64,000 nucleotides of DNA from JBQLZO01 sp052168315 (GCA_052168315.1 JBQLZO010000024.1:1-64000); one strand, 5' to 3'. Counted from the stretch's first letter, positions 7,416 to 15,734 are shown. Numbers and translations: made by a program. The notes: generated from the sequence alone by a model not told the origin.

Positions 7416-9028
7416 AAGCTGCAGGCGACACCAGAGACTCTGATGAGGTGATGCACCGGCGCCACGCATCTCCGGAAAAGAACACCGAGCAAGCGGAAAG
7501 CGAATTGACGGGCCGCACCGCTCCCGTGTCTCCTGTCTGTAACACCACACATTGGCAACTAAGCAAAGCAAATGCCCATGGATCCCCAGAAGTCGACGCC
7601 GCATCGAGCACGAATGACACACACAACCGCCCCACGACTGGTGCTCCCACAAGTGCCGACGTGCGATCCATGGTGACGGCCGCCGGGCAGAGCGGGAATG
7701 GCTCGCACGAAGAAGCATCGAGGTTCTACGAGCCCGTGTGGGCGTACGGGGAGTATCAACTCGTCCGCAGGCCGGACACGCCGAATCTCTTCATTTCCTT
7801 CCGACCGAAGCATGCCGAGCGAGCCCGGCGGATCAGCACGCGCACAGCCGATCTGGAGACCGCACAGAACCAGTTGATCGCGTTCGCTCGCCATGGTGGC
7901 AAGCCGGCGCCCAGTCCCTCGACAGACGCGTCGCTTTTGGAAGTGCTGCGCCGCTACGCCCAGCATCAGGAGCAACAGGGGTGCGGGCATCCCCATGCAC
8001 TGCTTGCGGCCCTGAAGCACTTCACGGCGTTCTGCGACCAGACACGAATCGAAACCGTCGCCGCTTTCGACCTCGACGCCCAGCAGCGCTACATCGAGTG
8101 GCGGCGTCGGACACTGACACGGCAGGGGCACACGGCATCGAATGGCACACTGAATCGTGAGCTGGGCGTGATGAAGGCCGCACTGCGCTGGTCGTGGAAG
8201 CGCGGACGACTGGACAGCGTGCCGCATGTCCAATTGCTGTCCAACCCACCGCCCAGAGATCGCTTCCTGCGGACGCCGGAAGTCCGCCGCCTGCTCGATG
8301 CCTGTGAGGCGGACCACCTTCGGCTCTATGTGATGCTGGCCTTGCACACGCTCCAGAGGCCCGGCGCGATCTTCGGCCTGCGACTGGAGCAGGTCGACCT
8401 GGACTGGGGACGGATCGACTTCGCAAGCCCGGGCATGCGGCAGACCCGCAAGCGCCGGCCGGTCGTTCCCATCACGCCAAGCCTGCGTCCGTACTTGGAG
8501 TCAGCGATGATGCGCTCCCGCACGGGGCATGTGCTCGAATACGACGGGCGGCCGGTGCGGAGCGTGAAACGGGCGTTCGCAACGGCCTGCCGACGGGCCG
8601 GGCTGTCCGATGTGACGCCTTACACGCTCAGGCACACCGGGGCGACCTTGATGGCCGCGGCTGGCGTGCCGCTGCGTCAGATCGCGGGCATGCTCGGACA
8701 CAGCGAGAGCCGAACGACGGAGATCTACGCCAAGCACCATCCAGACTTCCTGATGGACGCCTCACGGGCCCTCGAAACGCTGTTCGGCGAGTCGCCGGGG
8801 ACGATGGGGACGGCGCGGGGACATTTGCCGGGGACGGTGGGTTCACGGCATCCGTCGCTTTCGGAGGAGATTCGAGCCAGGACCGAGCCAGAATGGGGAA
8901 CGCCCGCCAGGGTTGTGCGGGGCGACCCGAGAAATCACTGTGGAATCAGGCGGTTAGCTGGTGCTGCTGAGAAGGATCGAACTTCCGGCCTCTCCCTTAC
9001 CAAGGAAGGGGAGAAGTGCAATGGATAG
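7412..9028 (+). CDS. tyrosine recombinase (element integrase 2) overlapping a tRNA-Thr fragment
   Basis: A 538-residue integrase. Residues 1-105 are a Ser/Thr/Ala-rich extension; residues ~180-280 form the core-binding domain; the catalytic domain shows R316 (LQRPGAIFGL), Y404 and R407 (PYTLRHTGAT, with Tyr where many enzymes have His), H430 (GMLGHSES) and the nucleophile Y439 (EIYAKHHP). Its last ~23 codons lie antisense over the 3' half of a tRNA-Thr, giving the tail AAEKDRTSGLSLTKEGE, the same arrangement as integrase 1 with tRNA-Leu. Four GGGGAC words fall within 40 bases near 8797-8835. A frame overlap with the upstream HTH gene suggests co-expression. Confidence 0.92.
   Translation: MKAAGDTRDSDEVMHRRHASPEKNTEQAESELTGRTAPVSPVCNTTHWQLSKANAHGSPEVDAASSTNDTHNRPTTGAPTSADVRSMVTAAGQSGNGSHEEASRFYEPVWAYGEYQLVRRPDTPNLFISFRPKHAERARRISTRTADLETAQNQLIAFARHGGKPAPSPSTDASLLEVLRRYAQHQEQQGCGHPHALLAALKHFTAFCDQTRIETVAAFDLDAQQRYIEWRRRTLTRQGHTASNGTLNRELGVMKAALRWSWKRGRLDSVPHVQLLSNPPPRDRFLRTPEVRRLLDACEADHLRLYVMLALHTLQRPGAIFGLRLEQVDLDWGRIDFASPGMRQTRKRRPVVPITPSLRPYLESAMMRSRTGHVLEYDGRPVRSVKRAFATACRRAGLSDVTPYTLRHTGATLMAAAGVPLRQIAGMLGHSESRTTEIYAKHHPDFLMDASRALETLFGESPGTMGTARGHLPGTVGSRHPSLSEEIRARTEPEWGTPARVVRGDPRNHCGIRRLAGAAEKDRTSGLSLTKEGEKCNG
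8959..9008 (-). tRNA. 3' half of tRNA-Thr (GGT), att-site remnant
   Basis: Read on the minus strand this is the anticodon arm CTTCC-TTGGTAA-GGGAG (anticodon GGT), variable loop, T arm GGAAG-TTCGATC-CTTCT, acceptor 3' strand CAGCAGC, discriminator A, and CCA. No D arm or 5' acceptor strand is present: sequence right of 9008 diverges. It is therefore not a working tRNA but the 3' portion copied by integration at a tRNA-Thr gene. The end of integrase 2 runs over it, marking the attachment end of that element. Confidence 0.85.
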
Positions 9029-9821
9029 CGACCAGCCACTTCCTGGGGGCGGTATCATCTGGCCTGACTGCCGACAGAGTCTTCTCAAACACGAACTCAA
9101 CGCAATGTCGTATTGCCTCGCTTCTGGGCAACGGCTGAACTTCGCCAAGACCAGTGAAGAGCGTTGCCGCAAACAAAATGTGACAATAACACGACGGCAC
9201 GAGACATCAGAGTTGTGTTGTCACTCACTTGCTGCCACAAAGGCGCCGAACAGGCCGGAACGGCATCGAGTGATGGTGTGGCAGCCCAGCCACAATCAGA
9301 AGCGTGGCACAAACGCCATCGCGTGGATGCACCCAAACGCATCCCATGTTCTTAGGACGCAAGATCGAGTCCTATAACACATTTTAGAGCGTCAAACGGC
9401 TTCCCGAAGAGGCGCTTCGGAATCAGCCTCGATGATCTCTTCGCGCCGCCTGGGTATACGCGGGGCGAAAGTGAAGACAAGGTCTTGAGGAACAGAGATT
9501 GACATCGTCTTCAAATTGCCCGATACTCGGACCGTGCCTACCGAGCCCGCCAAACAAACACCAAGCGCGCACCGAAATTCGCCAGATCTCGTCGATCGAG
9601 AGGCGGACTTAGTCGATAGGATCGGGGCGATTACCACGCCTAGTGCGATTGAGGCCGTTATCGCCGAACTCGTTCCCCATGTACGCCGTACCGGGATCCG
9701 GGTGGGGGGTGGCTCTGAGCGGAATTAGCCGGTGTAAATTCTGCTTGTGCGGACGGCATTTACCCTGTAGACTTGACTAGATTAAGGGCTGACAAGCCTA
9801 GACCACTGAAGGAATTGCTCG
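9029..9821. other. no confident gene; junction to AT-rich accessory patch
   Basis: About 790 bases right of the tRNA-Thr fragment. Short open frames exist on both strands (for example 9516-9728 plus, 9392-9637 minus), but none shows a recognisable domain or convincing ribosome site. Composition becomes more AT-rich from about 9350. A G-run (GGGTGGGGGGTGG) lies near 9700-9712. Confidence 0.5.
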
Positions 9822-10637
9822 ATGACACCACGCCCTGGCCCTCAAAAACGCGGTCTTTCGGTCGATTCCGAAGTTAGTGGGCGTTCACCTGTGCGGCCGG
9901 AATCCAATCGTCACGGCGATTCCGGCCTCGACCGCTCCGATATATTGGGTTTTGATAAAACTTATCGGGATGCAGCTCGATCAATTTCTACAGTGTTGAT
10001 ACATGCGGCACAACAATCTTTGGATGTGACTATTCTTGCTGGCTCTCTTCGAGACCCGTTTCGAGGGCGTGCCTTTGAAGAAATGACAGGCCAGCCTTTT
10101 GATTTACTTCTGCGCAATGTACTCAACTCCAATGGAATCATCAGAATTCTACTGTGGAACGAGCAACAATCTGGATTGATCACGGAATCTGTGGTCAGGC
10201 TAATGGAGGATCGCAATAATGTGCAAGATTGGGGTGATCGTCCGCTAGACATTAGGCTGAGCGGCACATGCGAACATCACGATCGCCTTGCTCATTTTGT
10301 ATGCGCTCATCCTCGGCATCGCCATCTCATCGACGAATCCTCGAATGTTGCAGATGTTGTTATTCGCATAGAGCAGCCTCACAGCGTCGCTGCGTTACGA
10401 AGCACAGTGGATCCAAACTCCCCGGCTCCTCCGGCAATACTGTGTGCCGGTAGAACTGCAAGGCATTTCGCCGCACCAATTATTCGACAGTTTGACGCCC
10501 TATTTAATGCGATCCCTCGGCCTACCCAAGATAACCAAGAAGTCAATGATTTAGACGGGAGCGGCATTTCAGGTTCACGAGGATACTCCATGCCGCGTGT
10601 TGTATTGGCTCGCAATATCATGCAGGTGCGTTCGTAG
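9822..10637 (+). CDS. hypothetical protein, possible PLD-like C-terminal half
   Basis: A 271-residue protein in AT-richer DNA. I do not recognise the family with confidence. The order of segments is suggestive: SLDVTILAGSLRD, then LRNVLNSNGIIRILLWN, then RLAHFVCAHPRHRHLIDES, an acidic/aromatic segment, and a final HFAAPIIRQFDALFNAI helix. This recalls PLD-like nucleotide-hydrolase-fold domains found in bacterial conflict proteins, where the end reads ...FD.LW..A, but the HKD motif is not seen. No signal peptide or membrane segment. The neighbour on the right is a convergent membrane protein gene only five bases away. A role in defence or toxin-immunity is speculation. Confidence 0.55.
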   Translation: MTPRPGPQKRGLSVDSEVSGRSPVRPESNRHGDSGLDRSDILGFDKTYRDAARSISTVLIHAAQQSLDVTILAGSLRDPFRGRAFEEMTGQPFDLLLRNVLNSNGIIRILLWNEQQSGLITESVVRLMEDRNNVQDWGDRPLDIRLSGTCEHHDRLAHFVCAHPRHRHLIDESSNVADVVIRIEQPHSVAALRSTVDPNSPAPPAILCAGRTARHFAAPIIRQFDALFNAIPRPTQDNQEVNDLDGSGISGSRGYSMPRVVLARNIMQVRS

Positions 10638-10642
10638 CCCCA

Positions 10643-11158
10643 CTATGCGGCATGCTTTCTGCTCTTCACATAAATTCCGCGGCTTGCAACCAGTGCAGTC
10701 ATGTCCACAGGCGGGCGTGAGCCGGAACTTGCACCACAGGGCGCCTGCTCGTTATTGGTTGAGGTGATGAATGAATCACTGGTCTCAAGCTTTTGAATGA
10801 GTGATTGCAAACCAAGTTCTGCTTCCTCAGCCGCCCGCCGTTTTCTTAATTCGCTGATTGTGACTACGCATAAATATATGGTATCGACAATTACAACTAC
10901 GAGTATCCATTTTAGTGAATTCAAAAGCAAAAGGTGTACAGCTACCAGCGGCAATGCAACGAAAGGGCGGGCGTAAATCATCGACTCGCCTCTGACTATT
11001 ATTTTTATCCACAGAGATACCATGAAGACCAAGTACCCAAGAGTTAAAGCGCCGGTTATGGCCAAGATTATCTGCAGCATCGGCGTATTTCCTTGGTATC
11101 CATCAGTAGCAAAGTCCTGCCACGGATAAACTGTTGGGGAAAAAGGCGTTTCCAACAT
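10643..11158 (-). CDS. small membrane protein, unknown function
   Basis: A 171-residue protein with two or three predicted membrane segments (LQIILAITGALTLGYLVFMV near 27-47, RPFVALPLVAVHLLLLN near 65-82, KWILVVVIVDTIYLCVV near 84-100) and a hydrophilic C-terminal tail of ~65 residues. ATG at 11080 (MLQIIL) is a good alternative start, because residues 1-26 may be the tail of an upstream broken frame. It lies directly behind a possible toxin fragment on the same strand, so an immunity role would fit, but nothing in the sequence proves this. Confidence 0.6.
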   Translation of the reverse strand: MLETPFSPTVYPWQDFATDGYQGNTPMLQIILAITGALTLGYLVFMVSLWIKIIVRGESMIYARPFVALPLVAVHLLLLNSLKWILVVVIVDTIYLCVVTISELRKRRAAEEAELGLQSLIQKLETSDSFITSTNNEQAPCGASSGSRPPVDMTALVASRGIYVKSRKHAA

Positions 11159-11535
11159 TTGGGAAACTCGACCATTGAATTGTATGGAAGGGGAATACGT
11201 ATGTACCGACTGTGTTTAATTTGAGTTCGCCGTATCACGGTCATCTGCGGCGGCCAGAAACATGGAATTGAAGGGCCTCCCAGCCCAAAACAATAGATAA
11301 ACCAGTGCATCCTGCCAAAGTATATGCACGGCCGTATCTTTGTGCACCAAATTCTGCCTCCTAGCGATCCGGATCGTAGGCAGCCCTCGGAAAGTATACG
11401 TCGATACCCATCTTTAGTTGTGTAGTGGAAGTACACCCGATCTTGCTTGGCGAGCCTGCAGCGACGTCTTCGAGAGAACAGGCTCCACCGTCTCGTGCGT
11501 CTGCGATGGCGATTTATACTATTTAACTGATCCAT
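11068..11535 (-). pseudogene. possible decayed HYD1-like ADP-ribosyltransferase toxin tip
   Basis: A 155-codon frame with no clear start. The segment VYFHYTTKDGYRRILSEGCL followed by RSGSLGG and IWCTK resembles the opening of ART-HYD1-type polymorphic toxin domains (HYT..G...I...G.L.PS...G). After the IWCTK segment the frame loses protein-like character, whereas the next frame (KDTAVHILWQDALVYLLFW...) stays plausible until a stop, so a frameshift near 11341 is likely. The Arg-rich N terminus looks like wrong-frame translation. Read this as a broken C-terminal toxin cassette next to its possible membrane partner; confidence is low because the match is short. Confidence 0.35.
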
Positions 11536-11817
11536 ATTCGACCTGTGGACTTCATTGGCACAATGCCTGGCGACCCTCTATACGCGGTATCTGCAAACAC
11601 GATCCCGAATTCACTTGGGATCTGTGCAGCTCCATCATCGGAGCTCGATAAACACCTCGGACGATACCGCACAAATTTTCCAAGTGCAAGCTGGACCTTT
11701 GGGCCAGACGCATCGAATATATTCGCGTGGGTCGTCCCGACTGTTGCGCCCGGAGGAATGGTTGACGGTTGTTTGGGGACAAAGTCTACACTGCTCGCCG
11801 GCATTCGGAGCGGGCGC

Positions 11818-12187
11818 ATCCCGCGGAGGACGATGCCACGATGTTCGCGCTAATCGAGGCGCAACCGGGCATCACGCTCAACGCATTCCGGGCACAGCTC
11901 AGCGTCGAGGTGGCCGAGTCGACCGTGCGCAGGCGCCTGGAGAAATTGGAGATCTCCTTGAAAGTGAGTCGCTGATCCCGCGCGAGCGGCGTCGCCTGCG
12001 CATCGTCGAGAAGCGGCTGAACTTCCGCATCGCGCGCCGGTTCGTGTGGACCCACCTGCTCGTGTTCCTCGAAGAATCGGGCGCGAAGACGAACATGACG
12101 CCGCTGCCCGGCGGCTCACCGATCGGTGATCGCTGCAGCTTCGCGCTGGCCCACGGCCACTGGAAGACCACCGGGGGCTTGATCGCC
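11818..12187 (+). pseudogene. IS630-family transposase remnant
   Basis: About 370 bases closely related to the middle of the intact IS630 copy at 35293-36302. It starts at the DDATMFALIEAQPGITLNAF segment and continues through the frameshift site into EKRLNFRIARRF...GAKTNMTPL...LAHGHWKTT, stopping before the second catalytic Asp. Both ends of the element, including the terminal repeats, are missing. The A7 slippery run of the intact copy is changed to AAAGTGAG here, so the frameshift is lost as well. It is a dead fragment. Confidence 0.85.
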
Positions 12188-12637
12188 CGCCACGGCTTGT
12201 TTGCCTGCCCGGGTGCGGGTGACGCCAGATTCCGGCTCCAGCGGAGCTGGCCTAACCCCGCTTAGGGAAGATGTCTGACTCATTGAACGGGCTCCTTGAA
12301 CACTCCCTTTCGACTGCCCCGGTAGATCATTCCTGCGAAGGCTGTGCGGTGTGCGTTCGGGGTATCAGAGCGTGTGCGCGGTCGTGTGTGGACTGTCGTT
12401 CAGGGAGAGGATATCGGCTCTGCGGGGACGGTATTCGGGGACTCCTGGGGACGGGATGCTGTTGCGGGTCGGGCGGGATCGGATTGAATTGAGCCGTCGT
12501 CGGGGACACCGTGATCGTGCCGCCCCGTTCCCGTGTCTCCGCGGCGGGTCCCGTGGGTGTGGGACACTCCGTGCGGCATTAAGCGGGAACGGTGTCCCCG
12601 ACGAGTCGGGCCCGGCGAACCGGTCGTGTGTGGGGGT
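12188..12637. repeat. GGGGAC-rich intergenic region with a 16-bp inverted repeat
   Basis: No gene is supported in these 450 bases. GGGGAC occurs at 12424, 12437, 12447 and 12502, with the complement GTCCCC near 12594. Two perfect 16-base arms, TCGTCGGGGACACCGT (12497-12512) and ACGGTGTCCCCGACGA (12589-12604), face each other across 76 bases. The same GGGGAC word is clustered in the 3' end of integrase 2. This resembles REP-type palindromic elements, but no RAYT transposase is in the window. Confidence 0.55.
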
Positions 12638-13495
12638 TCACCCTGAGGGAGTGCCGCTGAATCGTGCGTTCGGGAGGTTCAGGTGCGGGAGCCGCGCCCG
12701 GGCCGTGGTGAGCACGCGATCGGCGAGCTGGCGGATGGCGGCCCAGTCCTCATCGGAGAATTCGTCCTGTGCCGGCATGGAGAGGGCCCGCCCGGTCCGC
12801 CTCATGACCTGAATGGCCCAGGCGGTGGGGTCGCCGGCACGATCGGGATCGTACCACAACCGAACCACGAGCGGGCCCGAATCGGCCTCGCCGAGCGCGA
12901 TGGGCGGCGGGGGAAGCTCCTCAGTGCCGATCTCCACTCCCTCCGAAAGATCGCCGATGAGATCCGCGAAAGTCAGCCCGAGCCGGTCGCCGAGCATCAT
13001 GAGATCCATGACCGAGGGCTCGAATTCCCCCCGCTCGATCCCTTTCAGATCCTGGGCCGTCATGCCGGGGATCGGACGCACCACCCACCCGGCGGTCTTG
13101 TTCTGCGTGGATCGGGCGGCGTGCAGCCGTCGGCCGAGGTGGGAGGCGATGTCGAAGTGCTCGGTGGGCCGGAGCAGCGTGATCGGCAGCGGGCGGTCGT
13201 CGCCGTCCAGTTCTCTGAGGAAGGAGTGGAGCGGGAGCTCCAGGCACCGGGCCAGGCGATCGAGGCCATTGAGCGTCAGCGTGACCGGGGAGTGATTCGA
13301 ACGACGGAACGCCTCGATGTCGGATTCGAACCAGAAGAAGCGATCCATGGCGCCGTCGAGATGGTCGGTGGTCCAGTCTCGCTGGAGCAGCGATGCCATG
13401 AGGCGTTGCCGCATTTCATAGACACGATCGGCGATGGTGAGGCCGATGGCGTTCACCGAGTTGCCTGGGAGTCCATTTTGATCATGGTCCGTCAT
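12638..13495 (-). CDS. XRE-like DNA-binding protein, unknown role
   Basis: A 285-residue protein from the ATG of MTDHDQNG; a GTG nine codons upstream also opens the frame. The N-terminal part (ADRVYEMRQRLMASLLQRDWTTDHLDGAMDRF) and central part (LGRRLHAARSTQNKTAGWVV...MTAQDLKGIERGEFEPSVMDLMML) each look like a helix-turn-helix unit, the second with clear Cro/C1 spacing. The C-terminal ~100 residues (RLWYDPDRAGDPTAW..., EFSDEDWAAIRQLADRVLTTA) are unrecognised. It is probably a regulator of the element. The region upstream is rich in inverted repeats that could be its operators. Confidence 0.7.
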   Translation of the reverse strand: MTDHDQNGLPGNSVNAIGLTIADRVYEMRQRLMASLLQRDWTTDHLDGAMDRFFWFESDIEAFRRSNHSPVTLTLNGLDRLARCLELPLHSFLRELDGDDRPLPITLLRPTEHFDIASHLGRRLHAARSTQNKTAGWVVRPIPGMTAQDLKGIERGEFEPSVMDLMMLGDRLGLTFADLIGDLSEGVEIGTEELPPPPIALGEADSGPLVVRLWYDPDRAGDPTAWAIQVMRRTGRALSMPAQDEFSDEDWAAIRQLADRVLTTARARLPHLNLPNARFSGTPSG

Positions 13496-13522
13496 CGGGC
13501 TTTGATGCCACAGCGATGTCAC

Positions 13523-13786
13523 AATGTCAACACTTCAGGCGAATCGATCCAGTATCGGACTGGCCCCGAGGCTTTCGCTATATGGGGAGCGAGCCTCGGG
13601 GCCGGGCGAAGGTTGCTTGTATGATTCAAGAACACAGGCCCCGACGGCCGGATGGGGTGCCAGTGTTGTGATGGGGGGGGGTCTGGTTGTGATGTCGGGG
13701 CCCTGAGGCAGGGCCGAAGGCATCGCCCACGCGGGAGCGTGGACGATGCTCGGTTCGGACATCCGGCGATCGTGGCCGGGCGCCCG
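13523..13786. promoter_or_regulatory. intergenic cluster of GC-rich inverted repeats
   Basis: The segment holds a perfect 12-bp inverted repeat, GGCCCCGAGGCT (13562-13573) and AGCCTCGGGGCC (13592-13603), and further half-sites GGCCCCGAC near 13640 and GTCGGGGCC near 13695. A run of eight or nine G lies near 13672-13680. It sits upstream of the minus-strand HTH gene, so operator or attenuator hairpins are possible; which one cannot be told from sequence. Confidence 0.45.
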
Positions 13787-14131
13787 TTAGTATGACTCAA
13801 CGGGGTCGGACACGCCAACCTCGTTGACCGGAACATCCGGGATCTCGTCATACTTGGCCGCCTGGCGATCGCGGGCCTGCAGTTCGTAGATCCGCGTGTT
13901 GGCCAGGCTCGCCACCTTGCCAAGCAGCAGCAGCTCATCGCGCCCGAAGGAGCTCGTGTGCTGCCAGTTGCCATCGGCATCCAGGTAGGAACGGTCCGGC
14001 GTGGCCGAATACCACACCCGGCCTTTCTCATCGGCGTTCCGCCAGATGGCGATCGCCACGCTGCCGAGGCGGATCCGGGACACGGGTTGGTCGTTGGGTC
14101 TGTTGGGTGATGTTGTTGTTGTTGTGCTCAT
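13787..14131 (-). CDS. small mobile-element protein, paralogue of 15038-15418
   Basis: A 114-residue protein beginning MSTTTTTSPN, with a GAAAGGAAAG ribosome site just upstream. Core: VSRIRLGSVAIAIWRNADEK, then SYLDADGNWQHTSSFGRDEL, then LLLGKVASLANTRIYELQ. The same framework (VRIGTTVAAIWAN..., GKWKSTPTFNRDDLLVLAKVAD...YEL) is found in the gene at 15038-15418, so the two are paralogues in one accessory cluster. I do not know a function; the compact N-terminal beta-rich layout with one helix is seen in small plasmid or ICE proteins. An unusually strong hairpin lies in its 5' region. Confidence 0.7.
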   Translation of the reverse strand: MSTTTTTSPNRPNDQPVSRIRLGSVAIAIWRNADEKGRVWYSATPDRSYLDADGNWQHTSSFGRDELLLLGKVASLANTRIYELQARDRQAAKYDEIPDVPVNEVGVSDPVESY

Positions 14132-14154
14132 CGTCTTTCCTTTCTGTTGAGATT

Positions 14155-14189
14155 GAGCGGTAAGGCCGCTACAGCCGGCCTTACCGCTC
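14155..14189. promoter_or_regulatory. perfect 14-bp stem hairpin upstream of the 13787-14131 gene
   Basis: GAGCGGTAAGGCCG and CGGCCTTACCGCTC pair perfectly around a seven-base loop. It lies about 25 bases upstream of the minus-strand start codon. No T-run follows on either strand, so an operator or a structured leader is more likely than a terminator. Confidence 0.6.
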
Positions 14190-14442
14190 ATGCGAGTCCT
14201 TGGCCGCCCCCGATGGGCCCGGTGTCACCGGAGGCCGCAGCGAAGCGGAGGACCCCGAAGGGGTTGACGCCGGGGCCAGGGGGTGGCACCCAGGCCCATC
14301 CGCAATCGGTCCCTGAACCCCGAGCGAGAGGCCATCCACCGGTGCAGTGAGTGGGGGAGTCCAGTTGAAAGAAGGCTCCCCCGAGGCCCATCCGCGTGGG
14401 ACAGGCCCCAGGGGAGTGAGTCGCCTGGTTCGAGGCCGCCGC
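14190..14442. other. intergenic stretch, no confident gene
   Basis: GC-rich spacer between the hairpin and the DUF2958 gene's stop. It contains long open frames on both strands of biased composition, none with a recognisable domain. I see nothing supportable here. Confidence 0.4.
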
Positions 14443-14751
14443 TCAGCGGCCCTGGAGCCGCTCGCGGAGGGCGGCGACCGCTGTCGGCTCGAAGTGCAGG
14501 TCGCGTTCGATCTTCAGGCCATGGGGGCCGCGGATGGACCGCAGCTCGCCCATCGAGAAGTAGCCGAGCTCGACCTCGAATCCGTGCACCAGCCCGAAGG
14601 CCAGATCCTGGCCGTCGTACTCGATCAGGTACCAGGTCCAGTTCGTCCACGACGTGAACAGTTTCACCCGGGCGAGCGGATCGGGCTCGTGCTCCGTCGC
14701 GTAGAGCGGCGGGAGCGTAACCCTGATGTCGTAGGGCAGCAGCTCCATCAC
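14443..14751 (-). CDS. DUF2958 domain protein
   Basis: A 102-residue protein matching the DUF2958 layout end to end: MELLPYDIRVTLPPLYATEH at the N terminus, DPLARVKLFTSWTNWTWYLIEYDG in the middle, then FEVELGYFSMGELRSIRGP and ERDLHFEPT. The family is common on plasmids and integrative elements, next to antirestriction and relaxase genes; its biochemical role is unknown. It is the last gene of a three-gene minus-strand unit whose members overlap by four bases each, so all three are probably made from one transcript. Confidence 0.88.
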   Translation of the reverse strand: MMELLPYDIRVTLPPLYATEHEPDPLARVKLFTSWTNWTWYLIEYDGQDLAFGLVHGFEVELGYFSMGELRSIRGPHGLKIERDLHFEPTAVAALRERLQGR

Positions 14752-15041
14752 CCGATCTCCTCGAGCCCCTCGGGCGGGAGGCGGCGGGCGAGTTGGTGGC
14801 GATCGAGCCGGCCTTCGAGGAAGTCGATCATGGCGGCGGCGCTGCCGACCACCCAGGCCAGATCCTCAAGGTGCGAGCGATCGAACGCGGGAGCGGACGC
14901 CAGGCGGCCGAACTCCCGGGCGAAGCTCGCCTCGTAGCGGAGCTTCCCGTCCGGCGAGGTCCTGCGGATCACGCCGCCCAGGGATGAGCGGACGCGGAGC
15001 AGCTTGACGACCTCGTTGGCGGTGCGAACACGCCCGGTCAT
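14748..15041 (-). CDS. hypothetical protein in DUF2958 operon
   Basis: A 97-residue soluble protein, unrecognised. Segments are TANEVVKLLRVRSSLGGVIRRTS, EASFAREFGRLASAPAF and a helical AWVVGSAAAMIDFLEGRL. It overlaps both neighbours by four bases (ATGA type), so translation is coupled to the upstream paralogue-family gene and to DUF2958. Accessory role on the element is inferred only from this coupling. Confidence 0.7.
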   Translation of the reverse strand: MTGRVRTANEVVKLLRVRSSLGGVIRRTSPDGKLRYEASFAREFGRLASAPAFDRSHLEDLAWVVGSAAAMIDFLEGRLDRHQLARRLPPEGLEEIG

Positions 15042-15418
15042 CGGGCGTGCTCCAGCTCGCGTCTGGCACGGGCGGCCTTGGATGGGGGCGGAGCGGCCGA
15101 AGCGCCCCCGGTGCTGGGCACCGGGGGCTTGGGCTGGCTCTCGGCCGGTTCGGGGTCGTGGCCATCGTCACGGTCGTTCGACCGGCTGGCGGCCATCAGT
15201 TCGTACACACGGGTGTGGGCACGATCGGCGACCTTGGCGAGCACGAGCAGATCGTCGCGATTGAAGGTCGGCGTGGACTTCCACTTGCCATCCTCGGTGC
15301 GGTAGAGCCGCTCGAAGGTGACGCCGTAGCGGACGCCCTTGTCGGTCTCGTTTGCCCAGATCGCGGCGACAGTCGTGCCGATGCGGACCTGCTCGACGGG
15401 TTGGTTCTTGTTGGACAT
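15038..15418 (-). CDS. small mobile-element protein, first gene of DUF2958 operon
   Basis: A 126-residue protein beginning MSNKNQPVEQVRIG, with AAAGGAGACC just upstream. Residues 9-75 are the conserved core shared with the 13787-14131 protein (IGTTVAAIWAN, GKWKSTPTFNRDDLLVLAKVAD, YELMAA). The C-terminal 50 residues are a charged Pro/Ala/Lys-rich tail. A truncated third copy of its 5' end lies at 21181-21284 as part of a 308-bp direct repeat. Function unknown. The longer open frame upstream of the ATG reads through non-coding repeat sequence and is not used here. Confidence 0.75.
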   Translation of the reverse strand: MSNKNQPVEQVRIGTTVAAIWANETDKGVRYGVTFERLYRTEDGKWKSTPTFNRDDLLVLAKVADRAHTRVYELMAASRSNDRDDGHDPEPAESQPKPPVPSTGGASAAPPPSKAARARRELEHAR

Positions 15419-15661
15419 GATGGTCTCCTTTCTGTTGCTGTTTGACCATGCCGTCCTTTCAGGCAGCGCGGCGCAGGCGGAGGCAAGCCAACTCGCCCGG
15501 AGCCTCATGCACGCGTGCATGAGCCCGGGTCTGCCGGCTGCACAAGCCCGAAGGGCGCGGAAGCCGGACGAGGGCTTGCGGCCGCCGAGCACCGATGCCA
15601 CGGCATGGGTCAGGTCAGACAGCCAGAAAGAGAGCCATGTGGCAACACCGTCCCCGGCGGG
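15354..15661. repeat. 308-bp direct repeat, copy 1
   Basis: This segment (first ~65 bases of the 15038-15418 gene plus its leader) recurs in the same orientation at 21220-21527 with about three substitutions. It includes a perfect 20-bp palindrome, CTCATGCACGCGTGCATGAG, at 15504-15523. The two copies bracket a 5.6-kb AT-rich cassette. Confidence 0.92.
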
Positions 15662-15734
15662 GAGGCGGCGTTGGATTGGATGGCGCGTGCGTCGGAACGA
15701 TGGCCCGGTGGATGTGCGCGGTGCTATCGGGCGA

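Noticed and set aside
15424..15664. Coding extension upstream of MSNKNQP
   Set aside because: The same leader occurs in front of the truncated copy at 21.3 kb, and a good ribosome site stands just before MSNKNQP.
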